Under the pieces are notes generated by a model, which did no database searches, was not told the DNA's origin, and was given only the letters and a program-made list of their open reading frames with translations. Positions 55,701 to 64,000 of a stretch of DNA of 64,000 nt are shown here, in pieces. This stretch comes from Bryoerythrophyllum caledonicum. Lineage: Eukaryota; Streptophyta; Bryopsida; Pottiales; Pottiaceae. The DNA lies in the NCBI GenBank assembly GCA_963971425.1, contig OZ020525.1, forward strand, positions 8,167,560-8,231,559, given 5' to 3'. The translations under genes and the position numbers were made by a program. Each line of letters starts with the position of its first letter. The first letter of the stretch is position 1.

Positions 55701-56873
55701 TCCACTACAATGCAAAGCGACCTTTAGAGCTTGTTTCTATGAAAGGTTGTCCCTATTATATTTTTGGAAGATGGATCTTTCCTATGTAGTAAATAAAAAA
55801 TCCTTGTCGTCATTATTGTGTGGATATTTCCAAAAAGCTTGCCAAGAGGAGATTGCAAGCACTTTATCCCTTTAGTGCCGAGCATGACAAAGGAGACCGA
55901 GGAGATTCTATGACTGTGATAGAATAAGCAAAACATCATATACACATTGGATATATATCACCGCAACACTATTTCATGGAAATGACTTTTGTGGGAGCTG
56001 TAGTGGTGAGATTTGACATTTGAGAGTTGCATGTGATCCTAAATTTTGAGACGCACCTCCGTTTTGAAATAGCCAGAGTCCAAAAGTGGATCGATTCACA
56101 TATATTCTCCCAAAATAATGCTTGGAGACCCTGATTGGGCCTCCTTGGCACTAAAGAATTATATTGCTCGCATATCTCTTCATTCCTTTATTTCAATATT
56201 GGAAGTGTGTCAAAATATAAATTACTTAAAATTTCAATGAAAACCTTATTAATGTGCATGATTTCATTAGGAACCGTATGGAATGCCACTCTCTCTTCTC
56301 TTTTTATTTATTTATTTATTTACATTACTTTTAAAACTTTGGTCTTGAAGAGGGGGCTAGTGTGAACAGCGTGTCTATTGGTTACTTTGCTTCTTCATAC
56401 ATAAAGTGTATAAAAACTAAGGTGCTTTGAAGGTTGTTTGAGAAGCATTGTTTCATTGCTAACTAACGGTTTATTTGGACCTTTGGACTTTTGGAGTATA
56501 TTAAACTTTTATTAGAATTGTAGACTAGTGCTTTACATTTATTTTGGAGCTCAATCATTTTATTGGAGCATATTATTTTGGAGCTTCTTTGAACTCCTTT
56601 ACTTCTAAGGCAAGCATACATATATTCCATAGCACATGTATGTATTATGATATTTTTGGCACCGTTTCTCTTTATTAACCTACTACTAGTTTGTCGGAAT
56701 TTTATTAGCTTCATTAATTTAGTAAATTCGTTCAATTATCCTTGGTTTTCTGAAGTCTATTGATTTATTCAAAATTATTGTAGCTTGTTGAAGGTAACTA
56801 ACAAACTATCATCATTCAACCAAAGATGGTGGCATAGCCTTGCAAATTCTAAGGGTCCTACACAATCACCTCA
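52727..56873. other. AT-rich spacer, few features
   Basis: Contains the mariner-like trace listed at 53000-53260 and a (TTTA)n tract at about 56306-56323. A minus-strand frame at 55625-55071 is His/Thr/Pro-rich and unrecognised, with no supporting context. Nothing else is visible. Confidence 0.4.
53000..53260 (-). pseudogene. Tc1/mariner-like helix-turn-helix remnant
   Basis: The minus strand reads KMPKAVS, then QTQDKVVLMLCRGCSRKKIANTLHVSVGSVHNLL, a helix-turn-helix of the kind at the N-terminus of Tc1/mariner transposases, with stops before and after. No catalytic region and no ends are visible. Confidence 0.45.
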
Positions 56874-58690
56874 GGGTCTGTTTGCACCTAGAGGTGTAAA
56901 TTGTTGTTTAGGTCGATGGGATGGAGGTAGGAATTGATGCATTCGCACCAGAAATAGTCGTAAGGAAATACATGACATGGCATCCTACGTGGTGAATGAA
57001 ATCATGACAAGGATTGTGGAGGTAGTTTGGAGGTAAGGAGATACATGACATGGCATCCTACGTGGTGGATGAAATCATGACAAGGATTGTGGAGGTAGTT
57101 TGGAGGTAGATTGGAGGTAGGAAACATTTGTGCAATTGCTTAGTACTTCACAATTCTTTTAAAATTGAACATGTGTACCTTTAATATCTACAAGTCATTG
57201 CAATAATGACAAAGGTATGGAAAGTATGCATAAAGTGGCACTGTAGCTATTTGTAAAGTGGCTTGGTGCGTAAACACGGTTTTCTATTGTTGTAAACCTT
57301 GACTACACTAAACATCGCATTTAGTGTCGTCTACACTAAATACGAACTCTTACACTAAAAGGAAGAATTACAATTAGTGTAACGACACAACATTATACTA
57401 AATGTGAAACATTACACTACATGTAGATTGCAGTAAAAATGGGTGCTTTTGTTTTTACTTGTGCACAATTAGTGTATGAAAAATCTTGCCGCAGTGAATA
57501 AAATCAGCACTATTCAAAGTAGCATAAGTCACTCAAAAAGGATCGGAATTACAGTCATGAGATGTTTTTTGTCATTTGCATTTTCTGTAGATTTCAAAAA
57601 ACATGTCATATGTTTAATTTGAAGAAAATATGAGTAAGTTATGGGCATTTCTAGATTTTGGTGATGTAAATTCAATAAGAATAGTCACCATAGAGAAAAC
57701 AAGAATAGTCAACATAGAGAATAAATACTTGACGGCTAGTAGGCGGTTGGTGGAGGCATCATTAATGATGTTGGCCGCTAACACTATACTAAAGATGATA
57801 TTTAGTGTTCGCAACACTAATTACGAACTTGAACGCTAAATGTCAATTACCCTACTAATGTAACAACATTAAATGTCAATTTAAACACTAATTGTCAATT
57901 TCTGTAACTTTTGCCCTTATTACATTTTAACATATTGACATTTAGTGTTGGTTATGTAACAATGTCATATGCCACATTTCATTGCAAGTCACCCAAATCT
58001 CGCCACATGTCAAAAGCAAACCTTCCATGTTGGGCTGAGTTTTTTAAGGTTGGATTTTCAAATGATGATTTCGGGGGCAGTTTTTGTCCAATTTGAGAGT
58101 TTCCGGTGCCTATCTAAACTGATTTGAAAAAACGCTTCCAATGGCATCTTACCCATCTTCAAATTCGTCTTCAATAAAAAGTTATAGTGAATATTTTTGG
58201 GCAGATTTCTTGAGTTTTGGTTGAAAGTTTGAGGAGGCATATCTTTATCAATTTCGCACCAATTCTATCGAGTGAGGTAACCAGCTTATGTGTTTTTTCA
58301 AGGAGATTCCATCGGTATACGGTACATCTTCTAATTCGTCGTGATGCAAAAGTTATGAGCAATTTTGTTAGACTGATTTTTTGACATTAAACACTAAATG
58401 TAAACAAATTGACATTTAGTGAAAGTCAGGTCATAGGGGTAACTACACTAATAGTCCCTAAACACTAAATATCATCTTTAGTGTAGTTGTGAACAAGTTC
58501 GCAAACAGTGTGGTAGGGTAATTACACTATTTGTGTGACTACACTAAATGCGATGTTTAGTGTACTTGTCAATGGATGGAACTATTTTCTATTCTCTAGT
58601 GTGAAATCAATTCATTTTATCTGGTTTCTCTAGATACAGGGAGTTTGCATGGATGTATAAACCTCCAAACCTCCAAGTGCAAACAGACCC
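56874..58690. mobile_element. PIF/Harbinger-like non-autonomous element (1.8 kb)
   Basis: Terminal inverted repeats begin GGGTCTGTTTGCAC on both sides, perfect for 14 bp and weaker beyond. Flanks are TCA (56871-56873) and TTA (58691-58693), a 3-bp duplication with one change. There is no transposase. Inside are a 73-bp tandem duplication (56961-57033 and 57034-57106) and many ACACTAAA/TTTAGTGT motifs arranged as inverted repeats (57300-57420, 57780-57960 and 58390-58570). Confidence 0.75.
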
Positions 58691-58962
58691 TTAGCTTTCT
58701 TTTATTTGAATTTGGATTCTCAAATGAAAGACAAACTGCAAGATTCACGAATGGAAGTAAAACTGGTGGAGAGGAAGTAGTAGAAAAACATATTGTTGTT
58801 GAGGAAGAAACACAAGTTGCAAATGTGGTACGTGAGATTATCGAGCAAACACGGGTATACAAGAAGACTGGAGCATGTTATTTATGCTAAGATGTGACGA
58901 TCAGCTCCGTCTAATCAAAGACTGAGTTCCATAGAATGTTGGGAATAGATGTCTGATTGATT
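58691..58962 (+). other. short coding-like stretch downstream of the HNH gene
   Basis: A frame running to a TAA at about 58888-58890 reads EEVVEKHIVVEEETQVANVVREIIEQ, helical and acidic, and ends in a Cys-containing tail. It may be a decayed exon cut by the neighbouring transposon. No family is recognised. Confidence 0.2.
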
Positions 58963-60062
58963 TCATGAGGTTTTGTAAGGGAGCTCACATGACATGGCCT
59001 CCGGTCCTTTCTGCTTGTACAGAACAACTCCCAGCGTTTCCGCCACGCTCTTGCATTTGCATTGCAATCCTGGTCTGATCACGTTCCCATACACCCCCAT
59101 TTCGATCACATCCAGCTCCTTATCTGCCACCAAACCACAATTTCCACCAGGGCAAATGATGAATAGGAGAGAACAAGAAAGAAACCCTAAACCTAGACGA
59201 CCCGTCACATCCAGCTCCTTGTCTGCCACCAAAAGACTCAATGCAACATTACCAGGGCAAACAATGAACGAAAAAGAAACCCTAAACCCTCAACCTAGTT
59301 AGTTAGGTGCCTACATTGGAGCATTTGTTTGGTAGCAAATGCCACATATATATTGCGTCGGTCAAGGGTTTAGGATTGTTGACCTAAGCTCCGACATCCA
59401 TTTTTTCTTCCAGAACCAGAATCCATAACTCCACTCACACATGACAACAAAGCTAGAATGAGTGGAACTTGAAGAAGGTGGGATGTAAAAGGGGTTAATG
59501 AAGGCAGGTCAGCTTTTGATTTAACTCACCAGTGAACTGGAGGTTGCAGGAGAATTGTTTGAGGTCGTCGCTGGCCAAGTCACTTCGGTTGCTCTTCAAT
59601 CTGTTGACGCGAGACTGCAAGATTTGGCAATTACTCACCTCCGTCTTCCCACCTAAAATCACACACATAAATTTTTCTCATGACAAGAGCAAAACCCTTT
59701 AACCCTATCCCTTAACCCTGCTTAACCTTAAACCCTAAACACTGGCGCGACACATGAGAGAATTGGGGATTGAGAGGCACCAGAGGAGGGGCATTGGAGA
59801 GACCTTTGGAGAAGGGGCGGATGTGGTCGTACTCGTAGCACATGCAGCCCTCGCAGCGCGTGAGGCGGCGGCACACGACGTTCCCCGCGACGTCCTTGCG
59901 CCAGCGCTCCGGGTGGCGCCCCGGCACCACGTCCGCCTTCTGCCAGCACTGATTGCGCATCTTGTCGTCGAAGATGCGGTGCTTCTTGGACGGGGTGGTG
60001 GCGCTCCCAGGCTCACCTTTGATGCGCAGCCCGTCCTCCTCGTACACCAACGAATCCTCCAT
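58963..60062 (-). CDS. HNH-domain protein, plant nuclear family (three exons)
   Basis: Exons 60062-59804, 59652-59530 and 59123-58963, all with GT-AG borders and in phase, give 180 residues. The core is MRNQCWQKADVVPGRHPERWR, then CEGCMCYEYDHIRPFSKGG, then SNCQILQSRVNRLKSN. The zinc Cys pairs plus DHI, Asn and the late Asn/Lys make up an HNH nuclease fold, like the small single-HNH proteins found in plants. The C-terminal exon has KELDVIEMGVYGNV, also conserved in that group. The biological role of the family is not well known; nuclease activity is inferred from the fold. Part of exon 3 with its acceptor is duplicated in intron 2. The gene is divergent from mS35. Confidence 0.87.
59107..59300. 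repeat. tandem duplication of about 100 bp covering the exon 3 acceptor of the HNH gene
   Basis: Copies at 59107-59206 and 59207-59300 share CACATCCAGCTCCTTRTCTG, CCACCA, CCAGGGCAAA and GAAACCCTAAACC. The upstream copy (in gene direction) contains a second AG and an exon-like start. Confidence 0.8.
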
Positions 60063-60778
60063 TTTGGCCCTAAACCCTAAACATCAAATTTAACCCTAAA
60101 ACCTGAACCGAGAGCTTGAATTCGTAGCTCCTGAATCTGCACGACGATAGAAATTCCGCTTCCCAATGAAGATGCTCTATGTCCACTCACAAACACTGGT
60201 ACCCTAAACCCTAAAACCTGAAAACCTGAACCCTAAATCTTATACCAAAACTGAGAGCCTCAGTTGTAAGCTCGTGAACATGATCTCCACATTTGCACAA
60301 GGAAAGGAAATTCCGTGGTTAGGGAGTCGGTAAGAACTATGCCCAGTTGGTCCACGTCTCACAAACTCTGTAGCTCTGTAACCGAAATCACGAAGGGTCA
60401 ATGAGACCTACTTTTCCTAACTACCTCACTGGCCTCCAACACACACACAACAAACATCAAACATCACGAACTCACGAGGCATAGACCTAGGTTTAGGGTT
60501 TAGCGCACTAAATCAACCATCTCCGCATGTCAGCCTCAAATACCATTTGGGTATCACAAATTACAGACTCAAACTCCAAATCAGTTTCGATTAGGGTTAG
60601 ACTATTCTAAGGTTCTCAAACGAAGATCTCTACCGCTTTTTTTGGTGTGGGATTATGTGCGTGTAGCACTCCCGAATGGTTTTGATGGCCAGATGGTTGG
60701 CCTTGCTGATGAGATCTATGATACAGGAGTGATCGGTGGTTTTTGAGGGCTGAGTGTGTTGGGGAGGCCAAGGGAACC
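60063..60778. promoter_or_regulatory. divergent promoter region between HNH and mS35 genes
   Basis: 716 bp between two start codons pointing apart. It contains several telo-box motifs (AAACCCTAA type, at about 60068-60080, 60193-60210 and 60489-60502). In plants these are common near genes for ribosomal and translation proteins. Confidence 0.5.
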
Positions 60779-63240
60779 ATGCAAAGGGTGTGGTGGGCTT
60801 GTGCCTGGAGCAAGCAGGTGGAGCAAGCTGTTGTGGGTCGGAGAGCACCGTCCTGTTTCCGTGCTCTCAACTTCAGCACCTCCTCGGAAGGTGGGTTTCA
60901 CGATCAAACCTTGGATTTTCTCCTCATGTTTTGAAGTTCTTCTAGGGTTTAAGGATTCAGCCATTTAGTGGCTGAATTCTTTCTTCCCAGTTTAGGGTTT
61001 CAAGATTGATCCATTTCCTGGCTGAGTTGAGGGTTTAAGGGTTGTGCCGGTTAATGTCTGAGTTTAGGGTGTAATTTCAGCACCTCCTCTGAGGGTGCGT
61101 GGTAGAAAGATGCTGGATCTCTCCCTCTTTTGCTCAAATTGTTTGTTTTCTTCCCGCTTTAGGGTTCCGGGGTTAACCCATGCGGAGGATTGGATACTAC
61201 TGGATTGCTGTGAATTGTTGTCGAGGGTTCGGATCTAAGGGGTCTACCATTCAATAGCTGAATTCCGGGTTCAAGGGTTAAGGCATTTAATGGCTGGGAA
61301 TCCTGATACTTTGTGAGGTGGTTTCAAAGTTGTTTCTTCCTCGTTCAGGGTTCGAGGGGTCAGGGTCAAGTCGTTCAAGGGCTGAGTATGGGTTTATCCC
61401 GAGCAATGTGGGATTTACGGAATTTCACCAGATTGTCATGTGACTGAAGACTCTGTTTTTTTCTGTTTTGACAGGCGAGCCGGCGAAGGATGGCGAGAAG
61501 GCGCCGCGGCCGAAAAAGATGAGGCGCCGGGAGCGCTTCGGAACGTACGACAAAACGTTCGAGGACGAGCTGGACATGGTGCCGCTGGAGCAAGGCATCT
61601 CGCACCTGTACAACACGCGTGGAATCGTCGACAAGTGGTTGGGCCACCCCACCCTCGACTCTATCTTCCCAGGTCAATTCTTGGAAGCTCCACACTTCAG
61701 TTCAGGATTTGCAAGATCTTCTCATGAAAGTATTAGCATTCTTAGGAGACCAGGGGTTGGCTCCATCTTCTCAAGTTCATTTTGAAGCTCTACAGTCCAG
61801 TCTAGGATTTGCAAAATTCCCTCATAGAAGCGTTAGGGTTCTCAGCAGACCAGGGTCTTACGTCACTCGTTCTTCAAGGCGGTCACAAGACTAGGGGTTT
61901 AGGGTTTAGGGTTTAGCCTCCATCTTCGCAGGTTTATCACTCAGTCTAGAATTTGCAAAGTCTCTCATGAAAGTATTAGGATTCTCAGCAGACCATGGTC
62001 TCACATTACTCATTCTCCAGGGTTGGGTTTAGGGTTTATGTATGATATTGCACCTGTTTAGTGCCTGACTGTACCCTTCCTTACAGCTGAGTGTGCTCTG
62101 GTTTTTCTACTTTGTTTGCAGTTAAGGATTTGTATGCGAAGGGGGCGTCGCCGAACATCGATCCGCCCGGCGAAGGGCCCGTGCTTCGGTGGACGACGCG
62201 CGTGGTGCTGGGTCCCGGCGGTGATGCGTGGCATCCGGCCAACCGCAAGGTGAAGCTGGCGGTGTATTTGAAGGAGCTGCAACTCACGCGCCACGCCAGG
62301 GGGCGCCTGCTGCTCATCGTGGGCAAGCGCTACAACCCCAACAAGGACGAGCTCACCATCACCAGTGAAAGGTAAAGGTTACTGCTTTCTAGGTTTTGGG
62401 GCTTGATGAGTGAAAGGGAAAGCTTTGCTGCCTCCTAGGGTTTGGGGTTGGATTAGTGAAAGGCAAAGGTTACTGCCTTCTAGGGTTGGTCGTTGGACCA
62501 GTGAAAGGTAAAGTTTGCTGCCTTCTAGGTTTGGTAGTGGCTGTGAGCCTTGAGAATTGGAAGCCAGATTATCTTCACAGATTACAAACTGATGTTCTCC
62601 ACCTTTATTGATGTTCGGTAGTGCCACAATTTGACGTGGATTTAGGGTTTCGGGTTTAGGTTGTTTTGGAAGGCTGTGTGAACATTGATTACATCCACTT
62701 CTCAATGTTCACAGGTACTTCCAAAACAACCTAAACCCTATGATATATCATGTCACACAAATGTCACATGTTACAAATAGATATTCTTTACCTGTGTAGG
62801 TATTAGCAGGTTACAAATATGGGGTAACTCACTATGATGTCAAGTTTCATAGGTTACAAATCAGCTCCAAAGTGTCTGTTGCCATAGCTCATCAAACCTC
62901 AAACGAGTCACTACAAAACTTGTAGGAAGAGGTCAAATTGTACACCAATAGAAAGCAGGCATTTCCCTTGCAAGCCATGGAGTAGTTAGGATGCATATAA
63001 GACGTTTCTACTTGCCCTTTTTAAATATTAGCTGGAGTTAACATTCTCTATCTTTGTAGGTTTAGGATTTGATTTGGATTCACTGTTCGGTTTTGCAGGT
63101 TTGATTTGAGAGAAGAGAACAGAAAGGACGCGCTGAGGACTTTGTTCGCGCTCATCGACGAGGCAAACACTGCCAACGTGAATGTGCCCCCAAACGCCAT
63201 GGCAAGTTTAAAAATAATCCCTTCTCTTTTTAGCGCTTGA
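60779..63240 (+). CDS. MRPS35: mitochondrial ribosomal protein mS35 (four exons)
   Basis: Small-subunit protein of the mitochondrial ribosome. Exons: 60779-60890, 61475-61672, 62122-62371 and 63099-63240, joined at GT-AG introns that keep the frame; 233 residues. Exon 1 ends in an Arg/Ser/Phe-rich stretch (RRAPSCFRALNFSTSS) typical of a mitochondrial presequence. The middle has FGTYDKTFEDELDMV and NTRGIVDKWLGHP. The conserved C-terminal domain is WHPANRKVKLAVYLKEL, HARGRLLLIVGKRYNPNKDELTI, then REENRKDALRTLFALI. It is shorter than the land-plant proteins I know, so an extra exon at either end is possible; the last 12 residues before the TGA may be intron sequence (GT at 63206). Confidence 0.87.
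61891..61916. repeat. interstitial plant-type telomere-like repeat
   Basis: Three uninterrupted TTTAGGG-type units in intron 2 of mS35. A similar stretch lies at about 8418-8436 beyond LDH. Confidence 0.8.
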
Positions 63241-63573
63241 GAGCTTCATTGTAGCGCTTGTCAGCGGCAAAATTTCCTCTTTTAAACATGAAATTGACTA
63301 GAATTTTCACCTCCTCTCTACGTCCACATCCCTGACTTCCATCTCTGCATCTCTGACTTCCATGTTTCCATGCACATCTCTGCATCTCTGACTTTTCTTT
63401 CCTGTTGCCTTCTTTCCTCAGTAATGGTTTTTAATGAAACCTAGCAAAACTTTAAGAGCTGGATTATCTTGGACATGAATTTGACTAGAGTTTCACTTCA
63501 TCTCTATCTGAATATCAAACATACCTGTGCCTTCCATTTTTCATGTTTTCCATGACTTTCCTTTCCTCTCACC

Positions 63574-64000
63574 TCACTCCACCTCATACTCATCAATGTT
63601 TCTGATTGCTTTTTGGAGATCCTCCGTAGTCCACCTCTTCAGCTTCATTTCCGTGGCGGTCTTCATGGCATGCCCCTGTTCCATGTAAAGTTTGGCATTG
63701 TCTAGAGTTTCTGATGGTTTTGGAGATCTTCTACACTTAGGCCCTACTCCGCAGGTGCCCAGGTGCCAGTTGTTGACTACTTTTTGAGGGCTTCTGCACC
63801 TGAAGTCTGGGCAGTGGCGGCATATGAGGCTCTCCATGGCGGCCTCTAGAGTGGCCTGCGCTTTGCAGGGCTTGGTTGGGAGGGGCCGCTTGAGTAGCTT
63901 GGATTTTAGTGGGGATTGTTGTCTGCACTCCAGTTTAGCTCTTGTGTAGCGTTCTACAAGAGGTGGTGGTGGGCACAGTGGGGGAGTTTCTGGTTGTGAG
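63574..64000 (-). CDS. unidentified open frame running off the right edge
   Basis: The minus-strand frame is open from the window edge to a TAG-free end at 63574, 141 codons, with the first internal ATG at 63837. It is basic with several Cys (ICRHCPDFRC, CGVGPKC) and ends KLKRWTTEDLQKAIRNIDEY, which resembles the start of a Psq-type helix-turn-helix of pogo transposases, but the motif is cut short. It could be a transposon fragment or an exon of a gene outside the window. Confidence 0.3.
   Translation of the reverse strand, partial: SQPETPPLCPPPPLVERYTRAKLECRQQSPLKSKLLKRPLPTKPCKAQATLEAAMESLICRHCPDFRCRSPQKVVNNWHLGTCGVGPKCRRSPKPSETLDNAKLYMEQGHAMKTATEMKLKRWTTEDLQKAIRNIDEYEVE

Noticed and set aside
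1-64000. tRNA, rRNA or snRNA genes
   Set aside because: No cloverleaf with A and B boxes, no rRNA core sequence and no Sm-site pattern was noticed by eye; a covariance-model search would be needed to exclude small RNAs.

Overview
The window looks like nuclear DNA of a large, repeat-rich green-lineage genome. Five host loci are conserved eukaryotic genes: TMCO1, a plant-type L-lactate dehydrogenase, a small HNH-domain protein, mitochondrial ribosomal protein mS35 and a VPS18 fragment. LDH, HNH and mS35 have GT-AG introns, their exons are markedly GC-rich against AT-rich spacers, and plant-type telomere-like (TTTAGGG) stretches lie beside them. A streptophyte, perhaps a charophyte alga, is my best guess; retrotransposons carrying DNA methyltransferases have been reported from charophytes and dinoflagellates. 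The organism call is an inference.

Layout. 1-6.0 kb: an open frame cut by the window edge, a 33-bp array, an old Ty3-type retrotransposon with a tRNA-Met-like primer site, and an HSP70-like pseudogene, the last two on the minus strand. 6.5-9.6 kb: TMCO1 (+) and LDH (-), converging. 10.2-11.8 kb: an internally deleted pogo/Tigger element. 13.1-13.6 kb: a VPS18 fragment. 13.7-15.2 kb: an inverted repeat and a PIF/Harbinger-like MITE. 19.4-26.5 kb: a complete 7.1-kb DNA transposon with 15-bp terminal inverted repeats and an 8-bp target duplication; its large transposase is broken. 27.5-50.8 kb: a three-level nest of retroelements. 50.8-58.7 kb: repeats, a mariner-like trace and a PIF/Harbinger-like element. 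58.9-63.2 kb: divergent HNH and mS35 genes. 63.6-64 kb: an unidentified open frame running off the window.

The centre of interest is the nest. Element A (+; 27521-32733 plus 47809-50794, target duplication ATTC) is split by element B (-; 32734-47804, target duplication AATG). B belongs to the same family and is itself split by element C (-; 35219-39114, target duplication GCCTC). A and B encode gag, a protease-like region, a DNMT3-like cytosine-C5 methyltransferase, reverse transcriptase, RNase H, a DDE integrase and a C-terminal PHD finger. A chromatin-mark writer and a probable reader therefore sit in one mobile polyprotein. All three elements have integrase-style TG/CA ends and short target duplications (A's first two bases are CA), but I see no long terminal repeats in any of them. 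All three share a conserved box just after the coding region. A and B also share ten in-frame stop codons and one frameshift, so either a defective lineage moved in trans, or the copies were homogenised, or the stops are somehow read through.

A second theme is a dispersed family of degenerate arrays with a strict period near 21 bp, present at five or more sites. Element A inserted into one of them.
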